Assembly (NCBI RefSeq): GCF_000715075.1
Contig: NC_134101.1
Location: forward strand, 148,217,084 to 148,281,083
Source of the DNA: Nicotiana tabacum
Lineage: Eukaryota; Streptophyta; Magnoliopsida; Solanales; Solanaceae
Length of the DNA stretch: 64,000 bases
Direction: 5' to 3'
Every line of letters begins with the position of its first letter. The stretch's first letter is position 1. The notes under the pieces are model-generated. The model was not told the origin of the DNA. It saw only the letters and a program-made list of their open reading frames with translations, and did not search any database. This document shows positions 43,791 through 54,860 of the stretch, piece after piece. Made by a program: the position numbers and the translations under genes.

Positions 43791-45103
43791 CTAAAGAAAA
43801 CGTGGTCACCATCCTCCACTCGTCAATATACCAACTCGAGGTACATTCCATAAATTTGACTTGGGACTGGCGCAACCGCATCGTGACATATTTGCAGGAG
43901 GGAACACTCTCACAAGACAAAAAGGAAGCCAAAAAGTTTCTAATACAGGCAGCCAGGTACAACCTCATAAATCACGACCTGTACAAGAGAACGTTCGGGG
44001 GGCCCTTGGCAAAATTCCTAGGGTCGAGTCAAACAAGGCGCGTGCTCGAAGAAGTACATGAGGGTCATTGTAGTACCCATACAGGCAACCGATCCCTCGT
44101 CAGATGCCTTATTCGGGCAGGGTATTACTGGTCCACTATGAAAAAGGAAGCCGCAGATTATGTCAAGAGATGCGAGCAATGCCAAAAGTACGCGCCTATG
44201 ATACACCAAGCAGGCGAATTCCTCCACTCTGTCACTTCGCCATGGTTGTTCATCAAATAGGGAATGAACATCATCGGACCCCTCCCAATGGGGCGAGGTA
44301 AGACACGTTTCCTTTTAGTTTTAACTGACTACTTTTCCAAATGGGTGGAAGCAGGTGCGTTCACCCAAATACGCGAACAGGAAGTCATCACATTCATATG
44401 GAAAAACATCATATGCCGCTTCGGCATCCCCAAAGAAATCAGCTACGATAATGGGCCCAGTTCACCGGGAAAAAGACGACCGAGTTCTTCAAAAAATGGC
44501 ACATCAAGCGAATACTCTCCACGCCATATCATCCCGCTGGCAATGGTAAAGCCGAATCCTCTAACAAAACAATATTGAATATCTTAAAGAAAAAGATTGA
44601 GGATGCCAAAGGGCTATGGCTGGAGTTGCTACCAGAGGTATTATGGGCCTACCGCACCACGACCAAAAACAAGCACATGCAAAATGCCATATTCATTAGT
44701 CTACGGGACTGACGCCATGATACCTGTCGAGGTCAGAGAGCCTAGCCTGAGATACTCCAATGAAAGCGAACCAAATAACGACGAGAAGAGAAAACAAGAC
44801 CTCGATGAGGCAGAAGAACGAAGAGACATGGCTTATGTAAGGATGGTAGCCCAAAAACAACAAGCAGAAAGGTACTACAACAAGAAGGCCAAAATATGAC
44901 CACTCAAAGTCGGAGACTATGTTCTCAAGGTCAAAACACAAGCGACCAAAGACCCGAAAGAAGGCAAACTAGGAACCAACTGGGACGAGCCGTACAAAAT
45001 CACAACGGCAACAAGCAAATGAGCATTCCAACTAGAAACAATGGAAGGAAAACTACTACAAAACAACTGGAATGACACCCACCTCAAATACTTCAACTTC
45101 TGA
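43791..45103 (+). pseudogene. Integrase of element C (catalytic Asp lost)
   Basis: HHCC domain at ~44055-44195 (EVHEGHCSTHTGN, then CEQCQKY). The core begins FIK-stop-GMNIIGPLP. The TAG at 44258-44260 replaces Trp, and AAC at 44267-44269 replaces the first catalytic Asp found in A (GMDIVGP) and D (GMDVIGP), a GAC-to-AAC change. The second Asp (SYDNGP, ~44445) and the Glu (GKAESSNKT-like, ~44550, in another frame) remain. C-terminal module to LKYFNF at ~45103, broken by TGA codons near 44897 and 45020. Inactive on two independent grounds. Confidence 0.9.
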
Positions 45104-45414
45104 GAAAGGACACCCCTCAAGTCGTACTCTTTTTTCCTCACCTGGGTTTTGTTCCAATTAGGTTTTCTCGGAGAGGTTTTTAACGAGGCGACGAGGGGGA
45201 CGTCTAGAAGTTCAAAGTATAATTCATTGCCCCGCCTGCCGATAACCTCTCCAGGATGAACAATGAAGGGACTAGATACATGGAAACTTCTCCAATATAT
45301 GTATGAAATAGACATGTATAGTACTCCAGTGAATAGAATAAAGAAGCATTTTGTACTCCACCAAGATATTGAAATAAAGCAATAGTTTACTCTCCATCGT
45401 TTTTTTTCATCTAA
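45104..45414 (+). other. Element C spacer after integrase
   Basis: About 310 bases of 3' untranslated sequence without a credible ORF, leading into the tandem array. Confidence 0.6.
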
Positions 45415-45778
45415 CATTTGACCTCGCTCGAATCACCACGGGTTAACATTTCGACCTTAACTCTAAATAACACCCCTACGCCCAAAGAACATCGCCAAAA
45501 GAAAACATTCGACCTCGTTCGAATTACAACGGGTTAACATTTCGACCTTAACTCGAAATAACACCCCTACGGCCAAAGGCCATCGCCAAAAGAAAGCATT
45601 TGACCTCGCTCGAATTACAACGGGTTAACATTTCGACCTTAACTCGAAATAACACCCCTACGACCAAAGGCCATCGCCAAAAGAAAACATTTGACCTCGC
45701 TCGAATTACAACGGGTTAACATTTAGACCTTAACTCGAAATAACACCCCTACGGCCAAAGGCCATCACCAAAATAAAA
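45415..45778 (+). repeat. 91 bp tandem repeat, four units, element C
   Basis: Units begin CATTTGACCTCGCTCGAAT or a close variant at 45415, 45506, 45597 and 45688, an exact 91 base period. Each ends with CATCGCCAAAAGAAA or a variant. Confidence 0.95.
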
Positions 45779-45960
45779 TATTCGACCTCGCTAGAATTAC
45801 TTAACATTCGACCTCGCTCGAATCATTTAACATTCGACCTCGCTTGAATTACTTAACATTCGATCTCGCTCGAATTACTTAACATTCGACCTCACTCGAA
45901 TTACTTAACATTCCACCTCGCTCGAATCATTTAACATTCGACCTCGCTCAAGTTACCAAG
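45779..45960 (+). repeat. 26 bp tandem repeat, about seven units, element C
   Basis: CATTCGACCTCGCTCGAAT plus TACTTAA or CATTTAA repeats every 26 bases (starts at 45805, 45831, 45857, 45883...). The unit is the first part of the 91 bp unit, so the array arose by a shift in repeat length. Confidence 0.93.
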
Positions 45961-46100
45961 ATCTACAATCGGCTATGCCAAAATATTATACACAAGCGGC
46001 GGAAAAGCCGGCGACCCCCTCACAGCAAATAAATAACAATTCGGAAGTACACAGCAAAAAGGTAATCATTCCATTACAACTATTATATTACAAAAACTTT

Positions 46101-48820
46101 TTACAAAGGGCTCGAAGATGCCCTCACAAAAATAACAAAGCAAAACAATATAAATACAACAGCCCTACGCCGCGTCATCCCCGTGGCATACTCCTCGTTA
46201 TACCAAGAATCGGAGGTGAGCCTGTCCGCATCATCATCATCGACATTATCCCTGACAGGCGTACTGGGATCGTAACCACAGGCTTTATGGGATGCACGTG
46301 CTTTAACGTGAACACCCTCGAGTTCTGCCTCAGAAACCATCCCGTTAGCCTGCAGGGACTTGTACACGTCAAGCTGAGCCTCGGTATGGACCCACATCTC
46401 ATACAACTCCTGCGACACGATATGATCAACTGAGGTATGAGATGTGGAGGGTTGCGACTGCCGTCGCACCTCCTCTGCCTTCAAAGCAACAACCTGTTTG
46501 TTCAATATGGACAACTCTGCCTCCAGATCTTGGATCTGTTCCTCTAACCTTGCTATCTTGAGCGTCAACGTCTCCATCTCATTGTCCCGCTCAGACCTAC
46601 AAACACAAAGGGCGTCTTCCAAAGCCTCTACCTCAGATACAATAGCCACCCTGCCCTTTTCAGCACGAGCCAATTCATCAGCTTTAACGCTCAATTCACC
46701 CCTCAGATCAACAGCCTCCGCCTCTCTTCGCTCAAGCTCAGCAGTCAAGGTGGCCACCCGTGCCTGAAGGTCGGCATTCTCGGCCATCACCTCCTTGCTC
46801 ACCTCGAGCTCATCCTCCTTGGCCTTAAGAGCCGCCTCAAGTTCACTGCATCGGGCAATGGCCTTCATCAACTCGTCATCTCGCTCTTTCAGTTCTTCAA
46901 CTTTCTGCGCCAACTCTTCCTCTTTCTGCTTAAGCCCATCACGAAACAGATGAAAATCTCTATCTTCAGTGAAGACATCAGCCAACGCACGATGCTTGGT
47001 GCGGTACTCTTTGTACTTGGAGGCCACCTTCCCAAAAACAATCGTCCTTTGTTCATCCCTTCGCGATCTCCACAATGAGAGTCTGACATACAGAGGAAAG
47101 AAAGTCGGCTTAAGTAGATTACGCATGCACAACAAATCCTAACAAAAAAAAGAAGAAAGAAAGCACTTACTCGCAAAGCCATGCCGAAAATACTTCGCAT
47201 CACTCATCGCCTGGAGCACCGTGTTCTCGGAAGTGGCACACAAGGGAGCAAATACCGACACTGCCTGCTCAGAGTTCGCCAAAAGATCGTAACCCACAAG
47301 AATGATTATGTGTCAGTCAGGACCTCTGTCCTTACTTCCACGCGGGCATTTCTCTCCAAAAATGCCCTCACATCTTCGGGGTCAATGTCCAAGCCTGAAC
47401 CATCATCCTCCGCTAGCAACGCTCTTTCCCCTCCAGCACTCGACGATGCAACACCTTCAATAGCCCATACAAGTCCCCTGCCCTGGCGTGTCTCTTCGTC
47501 CCTAGGGGACCTCCTTGCTGAAATAGCATCCGCCATAAAAATGGCCTCGGGGCCTGACCTAGGTGAAGACACTGCTCTCAAAGCAACTGCTTTCTTCTTT
47601 ATGGCACTGGTGGCAACGGCCTTCTCGAGCTCTACTCTCATCCTATTTCTCGACGGTGACTCCTCATCGTTGGAGGACTCATCTACGAGATGGTAAGTAG
47701 GCCGAGAAGGGATCTCATCCCATACAGTAACATCCTGATGAGGGCCCCCTGTTGGCAAAGTATGAGCACGACCCGCGCGGGTGGACTCGGCCAAAGTAAA
47801 TTGCATCCCCGCCGATGCAATGGCCTGGCAAAATGCCGGTACTGGAGCTTTGTTTTTGGAAGCCCGTCGATGTGTCACCACAAAGAGGTCGTATCAATAA
47901 ACGACAGCAAATAGCCGAAGGTCGAAATACGTAAAGTAACACTTACTAGACGGGACCTTCGATCTGAAGCGTTTATAGAAAATGGCCCAATCTCGGATCC
48001 CCACCATGTAATGTAGCACGCAAGCCACCCGATCCTCAATACCGACGACGGGAAAATGTGCATGCCTCTCAACTACACATAAAAAGAATAGATGAATAAA
48101 AACTAGAAAGAATGAAAGTAGATAACGAGTGTACGTCATCGACACCTACGGTTATGATTCCACTGTTCAGGAAATCTTGCGGGGTCCGACACCAAGTGCT
48201 CCATTTTGATAAAAAGTACTTGTGCCAATACCACCCTGTCATCCATTCCAACTACCATCCCCCTGGTCCCGCGATGTCGCAGATGTATCACGGTACCTCT
48301 GTGAAAGCTTGGGGAAAACAAGTGTAATAGGTGACGAATGTCGACCTTACACCCAGCCAACTCCGCGTACTTTGTCAGCATCAAGAAGACTTTATATAAA
48401 TACGGAGACAGTTCTGCCGGGAAGACATCATAAAATTGACAGAACTCTTCCGCCAGTGGAAGAAGAGGAAGAGTATGACCAATTACGAAAGGGTAAACAT
48501 AAAAAGCACAGTACCCAGGTCTATGGACCTCTACGATGTCCCCCCAAGCTGGAACCATCTCGACGTGAGAAGGAAATATGGTATGTAGACTGGAGTTCAT
48601 CTATATGAGACGGTCCGGTCTCAGAGACCATCGGAACGGGAGAAGGAGCAGGTTCTTTATAAAAATCATTCCTGGATAAAGGGTTTCTGGGGAGTATCTC
48701 TTCTACGGTAGGAAAACTCTCATCCTCCTCAACCACAAAATTTTCACCACCAGAAGGAAGGGCCACTGACAACGGAGTGGCGTCGAAAACTTTGTCACGT
48801 ACGCGAGGGGTTCGGGACAT
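46101..48820 (-). pseudogene. Antisense multi-exon gene of element C
   Basis: Minus strand, opposite to gag-pol, between the tandem array and the 3' LTR. Exon 1 starts at ATG 48820 (MSRTPRVRDK) and includes PAWGDIVEVHRPGYCAFYVYP and HLLHLFSPSFHRG, corresponding to the PF04195-like domain of A and G. A frameshift lies near 48570. Exon 1 probably ends at 48150 (C|GTAGGT) and exon 2 runs 48072-47947 (ERHAHFPVVGIEDRV), the same phase-1 boundary as in A and G. Exon 3 covers ~47880-47306; its acceptor reads GG or TG, not AG, so splicing there may be lost. The last part (47135-46101) is a long acidic coiled coil (EELAQKVEELKERDDEL...). Function unknown. Confidence 0.7.
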
Positions 48821-49000
48821 CTCGATAACGGAAGGTGTGCTATTAAACCTAAAGAGAAAGACGGTGACTGAACAGGAAGATGAGAAACAGAATCGCAGAA
48901 ACAGAGCTGATAACAAGAACTGATAAAGATGATCAAAGGAAAATAATGTACATGCAAGAAAGGAAATGGCAAAAGTTTCTCAAGAAACAAAACCCTCAGC

Positions 49001-49008
49001 TATTTATA
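49001..49008 (-). promoter_or_regulatory. TATA box upstream of the antisense gene of element C
   Basis: Minus-strand TATAAATA about 180 bases before the ATG at 48820. It resembles the TATAAATATA boxes in A and G. Confidence 0.45.
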
Positions 49009-49270
49009 GGGCTAGGTGGCGCAAGAATCGAAGCAAAGGATTGTCAATGGCACTAAAATCGAAGCGACAAGCACACAGACGTTGTCTCGGGAAGATGTGC
49101 AATGATGACGCATGCAGTGACGTCACATCTTGGCAACCATATCTATCAGGTCCCCACAGGTTGTATCGTTCTCTCGATCTTAGTTGACTCGGCGTGATTT
49201 AATAGCCAAATTCTCCTACGACGAAAACGAATAATGTCTGCTTATCGAGGACGTGCGGGGCTATGACCTC

Positions 49271-49289
49271 AATAAGTGGAGGGACTAAC
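49271..49289 (+). other. Polypurine tract of element C
   Basis: AATAAGTGGAGGGACTAAC ends where the 3' LTR starts (TGTATAGG). Purine-rich core AAGTGGAGGGA. Confidence 0.75.
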
Positions 49290-49956
49290 TGTATAGGTCC
49301 AAATTTGGTAACTACGACAATAGATTAGAAAGACAAAAGACGGGGTCGACCATGACGACCGAAGGTCGTCCTCATAAAGGCCGACGCTAGAAGCGGGCAA
49401 CCAAGATAGGACAGTAACGATAACTTAATTCAGAAGGAAGCCTAAAGAATATTCCTTTGGATATTCTTTATGTTGTACTTTTTAGGGTCTTTTGGGGAAC
49501 ATCTCTTACAAATAGAAAAAGATAGGGAAGAAAGGGGGATCTGTCTTTTTGAGAACTAATAGATATTGTAAAGTTGAGAGAACAATATACGAAAGAGTTG
49601 TCTTATTCATTTTATTCAAGCACATGTTGTTTAACCTTTATTCATAAATTTCAAGATCCCATGCACATATTGTCTGCTTACTTTTCCACCTTGTCACAGA
49701 AAGGAAGTACCCAATCACACAATCATTGGGTGACAATTTCTTTACACTATAACCCCGGTCATTTCTTGCATTTATTACATATTTATGATATTACATATTT
49801 TGTCAATCATAGCATATTAAGCTCACTGTTTAATGCTCTTAAACTCTACTCGTTATACAAGAGTTTTGTTCTATTTTGTCTAGGATTTATTAAGTCCAAA
49901 TGAGATTCACCCCATTAACTTATTATTAATTGGTTTAGCATTTATTTGCTCAAACA
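49290..49956 (+). repeat. 3' LTR of element C
   Basis: 667 bp, TGTATAGGTCC...CTCAAACA, pairing with 16277-16946 with many substitutions and small indels, especially near the start. The right flank TGAAC matches the left flank AGAAC at four of five bases. Confidence 0.92.
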
Positions 49957-50483
49957 TGAACGAAGAAGGGGGCTTTTGGCTTCTTCTAACAGAGAGAGAA
50001 GAATGAGAGAATGTTTCTCAATAAAAACAAGAGAAGGTATAGAACTTGGCTTCTAACCTTTATAATCATCATTACGAAATGAATAAAAATAGATCCCGTA
50101 GCTGTTAATGGCATTCCTTCTCTTTCTTCTTTATTCTTACATTGCGGAACAACAACGTCAAGAATGTAAGCTTGTCGTCTACGTTTGATGCCCTTTTTTA
50201 ATCTTAAAGAGTTTGTGAGCTTAATTATATCCTATTGTATTGCTCAATATTCTTTGATCTGGAGTTAATTATCTTGGCTAGGATTATCCTCTATTTTCTT
50301 ATTTAATTAGTTTACAAAAAGGTTTAGCTCTTTTTTGATAAAACAAAGGCAACGTAACGTAAAATGTCCGATTTATTGTAGTAGTGACATAACAAGATTT
50401 TATATAAATGGCCTAGCTAAGCTAATAGCTATACTGTAATTATTAGATGCAAAATATTTTTATTTGTTAATACTTCATTCATG
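49957..50483. other. Unassigned AT-rich DNA right of element C
   Basis: About 530 bases with no ORF, repeat or element end that I can support. It would join to 16276 if C were removed. Confidence 0.6.
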
Positions 50484-50595
50484 CAGGCTCTCTTGGCTAT
50501 TTCCTCAGCCTCGTGGATAGACTTTTCAGACTCACGAGTTTTCTTTTCCAGAAGGGAAATTCTTTCCATCAATTCTGTACTAATGAGGTTAGCCT
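50484..50595 (-). pseudogene. Relic of a Tat antisense gene, start of last exon
   Basis: Read on the minus strand, the segment gives NLISTELMERISLLEKK after a TAG acceptor-like end. It matches the start of exon 4 in A (NLIGTELMKRIAPLEK) and G (NLVGTEMMKRV). About 110 bases survive. It shows that another Retand-like element, in + orientation for its pol, once occupied this site. Confidence 0.7.
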
Positions 50596-50611
50596 ACAGT
50601 GACAACTCATA

Positions 50612-50836
50612 CAACAACAACAACAACAACCCAGTATAATCCCACTTAGTGGGGTCTGGGGAGGGTAGTGTGTACGCAGACCTTACCCCTACCCTAGGGT
50701 AGAGAGGCTGTTTCCAAATAGACCCCCGGCATCCTTCCCTCCAAGAACTTCCCACCTTGCTCTTGGGGAGACTCGAACTCACAACCTCTTAGTTGGAAGT
50801 GGAGGTTGCTTACCTCTGCAACTAACTTCCCAACAA
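50612..50836 (-). mobile_element. TS-family SINE
   Basis: Read on the minus strand: a tRNA-like head with A-box-like TGCAGAGGTAAG (50808-50819) and B-box GAGTTCGAGTC (50770-50780), a conserved body (GCAGACCTTACCCC on the + strand), and a (TTG)n tail, seen here as (CAA)n at 50612-50630. Short RNA-polymerase-III-derived non-autonomous retroposon known from Solanaceae. It sits about 16 bases from the splice-acceptor side of the antisense relic. Target duplications are not clear; CAACT on both sides is a weak candidate. Confidence 0.88.
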
Positions 50837-50918
50837 CTTGTGCTTGCATGTTTTTAACAGAATTAATGAAATTATGCTATATATGGAAATTTAACAAATT
50901 GTGAAGAAGTATCACAAG

Positions 50919-50944
50919 TTTTTTTTTTTTTTTTTTTTTTTTTT
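50919..50944 (+). repeat. 26-base T homopolymer
   Basis: Uninterrupted T run. It could be the poly(A) end of an old retroposon on the minus strand, but no body is recognisable beside it. Confidence 0.9.
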
Positions 50945-51525
50945 ACAATTGTACTAAATATTAAGCACTGGGAACAAAGGCTAAAAAGTCTATTTTAAAA
51001 GTAGTCAATGCCATTTTTAATCAAAGTACATGGGCTCCCCTTGAGATTTCAAAAAATCAAACCGCCATTAGAGAAGTCAAAATAAAGCCGACGTCGTATA
51101 AGTTGACATAGTCCATAAATTAGTGGAGATTGACCTCAGATCTAATCCAAGTTTTCCACAACACCAAACCTTACACTTGTATTGATATATAAAAGCACTC
51201 TAGTTGAAGTGGATCAGGTCAATTAACATCACTGCATGTTGTGTTATTTTCCTTTTTCTTTATGCTAAAGTGATCATGACAATGTTTGGTAAATGACTAC
51301 GAATTAAACCTGAATCTTTCAACAAGAAGACTAGGTGTGTATCATGGTGTGAACGAGAGTGTGTTCACATTAACTCACCATTGAGTTGCTGAGAAGCAAT
51401 CCCCTTTAATGTATGAGTATTCAACTGCCCTCCGTCGTTATCCGAAACTAATATCTTCATCAGTACTCGCATTCCTTCCTCTTCATGTTTTTGTAAGTTA
51501 TAATTAAAAAATATTACATTCAATG
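50945..51525. other. Unassigned AT-rich DNA
   Basis: About 580 bases with no supported gene or repeat. Confidence 0.6.
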
Positions 51526-52185
51526 TGTTGGAATATACTATTAACCATGCGGTTTAGATATAATATTTTATTTTATTTTTTATGGAACAATTGTTTATTT
51601 AATTTATTCAATTCAATAAATTAAAGATATTATTGGACAAAATATCTTGATAATTGTAGCACAAGATTATAGTATAATTTGTCTTGATTATGGGAGTGAT
51701 TTTACTCCGACTTCTTGTGCTAGTATACTTAGTGTATATTGAACGGACCAAGTAGAGAAAAGATATTTTTGTACTGAATATATATAAAATATTTTCTCTA
51801 ATAGAAAAGATGTTTTTGTACTGAATATATAAAACATTTTCTCTAATTCATTAAATGAGTTTATACTCCTAATCTTGATATAATTATTATGATCAATGTA
51901 ATTTGTTTATTATTTTGATTTATCAAAAGGTACGACTCTATTCAGAGTTAGTGTATGCCTAATAGATTAGACAATAACGAATAGCATTTGTGAAATAATA
52001 ATTAGTTGATAGAATCCATGACTCGATTTTGAGTTTGATGATACCCCTTTATGTAAGCTTATAAGTTTTCATGTGAAAACCCGACCGGTGGATTTTGTAT
52101 CCGTCACATGAAATAGTTTAAGCGGAATTGTAAAGGATTTAATTAGTTGATTAAATTAAATTTTCAATGATTTAATTTGATTAAC
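51526..52185 (+). repeat. Possible copia LTR remnant
   Basis: Starts TGTTGGAATATAC, a common copia LTR start. It is followed at 52186-52199 by TGGTATTTGAGATC, which resembles the TGGTATCAGAGC initiator-Met primer site with changes. No partner LTR or coding region is visible. Internal duplication at 51756-51848. Confidence 0.3.
51756..51848 (+). repeat. ~45 bp tandem duplication
   Basis: Two adjacent copies of AGAAAAGAT...TTTTGTACTGAATATAT...ATTTTCTCTAAT, the second with small changes. Confidence 0.85.
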
Positions 52186-52205
52186 TGGTATTTGAGATCT
52201 TAACA

Positions 52206-52609
52206 TGGGGAATTAAAATCTGAAACTGGGGAGCCATCTACTCCGGAGTACGAGTAGCTGGAGTCTGTGCTCCTCCCCCAGCCCGAGAGATGGCTGGTGC
52301 TACAAGAAGTATGCCGGCCTGAGTAACACTCTCCATAAGGCCCACCAGACGGACCAAATCGTGCTGAAGTATTGGAGTAGCGATAGACCCTTCCAAAGCC
52401 TGAGCTGGCTATGCTGGAACGGTTTGGGCCGGAACCTCATCACCAAACTCTACCTGAGGCTCCGCCGCTGGTGCTACTGCTATGGGATGATCCCTACTCC
52501 TGCCTCGACCTCTAGAATGACCTCGTCCTCGTCCTCTGCCCCTCGTAGGAGCTGCCGCTAGGGGCTCGGACTGCTGATCAACTGATGAAGCAGTATGTGT
52601 TCTCGCCAT
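52206..52609 (-). pseudogene. gag: gag N-terminus of element E
   Basis: ATG at 52609 on the minus strand gives MARTHTASSVDQQSEPLAA, then a Gly/Arg repeat (RGRGRGRGHSRGRGRSR) and QVEFGDEVPAQTVPA. A TAG at 52409-52411 interrupts it, but the frame continues as PAQALEGSIATPILQ and GLMESVTQAGILL to a second TAG before the truncation. Both TAGs may derive from CAG or TGG. Only the disordered, basic N-terminus is present; the gag core and zinc knuckle are missing. Confidence 0.75.
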
Positions 52610-52792
52610 CAGCGAAAAAATAGAGTAGAAGTTCAATTAACATTGAGAAATCAAAGTGCACGATAGATAAGAATAGATGTGAAGTTATTTCTAAACTCTG
52701 TAGCCTCTAGGGGATAAGTACAGACGTCTCCGTACCGATCCCTCAAACTCTACCTAGCTTGTTCGTGAATTGTGAGACCTAGGCAACCTAGT

Positions 52793-52805
52793 GCTCTGAT
52801 ACCAA
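52793..52805 (-). other. Primer-binding site of element E
   Basis: Minus-strand TTGGTATCAGAGC, complementary to the 3' end of initiator methionine tRNA, beside the LTR end. Confidence 0.85.
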
Positions 52806-53490
52806 CTAGTCACGACCCGGATTTCTCACCGTCGGGATCGTGATAGCGCCTAACTCTTGAATGCTAGGCAAGCCAACAGATACGAGTGTAACACATTAAT
52901 CATTAACCACAACAGTAATAAATAGTAATTTAAGATAGATATGAAATACAGAAGTTTTATAATGGCTCAAACTCTAAACCACGTCTACCCCAATGATCTG
53001 GTGTCACAATTCACAAACGTCTAAGAATTTCTACAAATACTGGCTTAAAGGAAAAATACAACTATTTTTCTGAATGAAAGAAAACGGGAACTAAGATAGA
53101 GGGAAGGGGACTCCAGGGTCTGTGAATGTCGGCAGATCTACCTTGGATCTCCTGTAGACTGAAGGCAGCAACCTCGAACTCCGATCAATATGGTCCAGTA
53201 CCGGATCTGCATAGAAAGTGCAGAGTGCAGGATTAGTACAACCGACCCCATGTACTGGTAAGTGCCGAGCCTAACCCCGACGAAGTAGTGATGAGGCTAG
53301 GACATGACAAATGACATAAACCTGTGCAGTTAAACAATATACTAACAGAATAACAATAATAGAAGCTAAACAGAAATTAACGGGAAGGGGGCAACATGCT
53401 ATGAGGTACCAGAATAAGGAATCGCCATAGTAAAGGAAATTAAACAATTAGGGCACTTAAACCGAGGACAGCAAATAAACACAACAACAG

Positions 53491-53715
53491 AAAATGCACG
53501 GCATCACCCTTCGTGCTTTTACTCTCAATCCTCACCATGCAATCAATAATAGAAATGTGCACAACATCACCCTTCGTGATTTATCACTCTTCCTCACCAT
53601 ATGAATAATGTAAATGTGCACGGCATAACCCTTCATGTTTAACACTTTTCCTTACCATATGAATAATATAAATGTGCACGGCATCACCCTTCGTGCTTTA
53701 TCACTCTTACTCACC
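53491..53715. repeat. ~60 bp tandem repeat, four units
   Basis: AAATGTGCACGGCATCACCC or a variant recurs at about 53491, 53552, 53611 and 53670, spaced 58-63 bases, each followed by CTTCGTG and a CTCACCAT stretch. Confidence 0.88.
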
Positions 53716-54589
53716 ATAACAACAACAGAAACAACAACTACCCGGCAAGGGCATCACAATCAAACAACTTTGTTCCATCATTTTATTTTCACATTAGAAA
53801 TCTCAACTTGAGCCAATACTCACCCAATATCCAAACCAGAGACAACATAGTAAACCTTGTTAACATGAACAATAACTAGCATAATCAAGAATAATATGTA
53901 TAAAGAAACATAACTGTCACAAGTGTTGAACTCACTTGCATGTTATGACCCGACAACAACGTATAGATACTCATCATCACACCTATACGTCGTACTCAAA
54001 AACTAACAAGTACCAAATAGGGAAAACAATACATAATCCCTTAAGCTAAGGTTAGCCACAATACTTACCTCGATTCCATAGCCACACTCAAACCTCAATT
54101 ACCGCTTTACCTCTCGATTCCACCTCCAATCCACTTGTATCTAATCATAATTAACTTAATAACATTAATAAATGTTAAAGAACTCAATTTCATTGCTTAA
54201 TTTTAGGTTTCCCAGCATTTCCCCCAAAATATCAAAAACTGACCCCGGGCCCGCTTGGTCAAAACTCGAAGTTCGGACCTAAAGCCGATTACCCATTCAA
54301 CCCCGAGCCTGGATATACAATTGGTTTTGGAATCCGACCTCAATTTGAGGTCTAAATTCCCAAATTCCTAAATTCTACCCAGAAACACCCAACTTCCCCA
54401 TGAAAATTCCTAGATTTTGTGATGAAATCTTGTAAAAAGATGGAATAGATTGAAAGAAATGAGTTAGAAATTGTTTACCTATGATTTGGGGAAGAACTCT
54501 TCTTTAGAAAATCGCTTGTGGGAGCTTAGGGTTTGAAAATTTGAGAAATGAGTTGAAAATCCCATCTAAGTTATGTTTTACACAGTTGC

Positions 54590-54860
54590 AGGTATCGCAT
54601 TTGCGATCAAATGTTCGCAAATCTGAACTCGCAAATGCAACCAATGCTTCGCAAATGCGAAGCTTGGCCTGGCCTGCTTCCTTCTCAAATGCGAATAATT
54701 GTTCGCAAATGCGGTCACTGATCAGCTCGCAATTGTGACGGTGAACTTCGCAAATTCGAAGGTCCCCACCCAGCCCAATCATCGCAAATGCAATGATTCT
54801 TCGCAAATGCGGTGCTCGCATTTGCGAGCCAGACTTCACAATTGCGAAGCCTACAGATCT
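54590..54860. repeat. Cluster of near-palindromic TCGCAAATGCGA motifs
   Basis: At least ten copies of TCGCAAATGCGA or half versions (CGCATTTGCGA, TTCGCAAATGCGG, TCACAATTGCGAAG) within ~270 bases. Spacing is irregular, so this is not a simple tandem repeat. Confidence 0.85.

Larger units (their letters stand above)
16277..49956 (+). mobile_element. Element C: Tat-lineage Ty3/gypsy retrotransposon split by element D
   Basis: LTRs at 16277-16946 and 49290-49956 bound a 33.7 kb span, of which 22.5 kb is the nested Ogre. Without it C is about 11.2 kb. On the + strand it has gag, protease (split), RT, two RNase H-like domains and integrase, then a tandem-repeat tail and an antisense gene. The LTRs are clearly more diverged than those of D, agreeing with C being the older host element. 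Flanks are AGAAC on the left and TGAAC on the right, a target duplication with one mismatch. All ORFs are broken. Confidence 0.93.

Noticed and set aside
45415..45960. CRISPR-like array
   Set aside because: Repeats are directly abutting without unique spacers, in a plant retrotransposon; ordinary tandem DNA.
50770..50819. tRNA gene
   Set aside because: A- and B-box-like sequences belong to the SINE head; no cloverleaf or acceptor stem was found.
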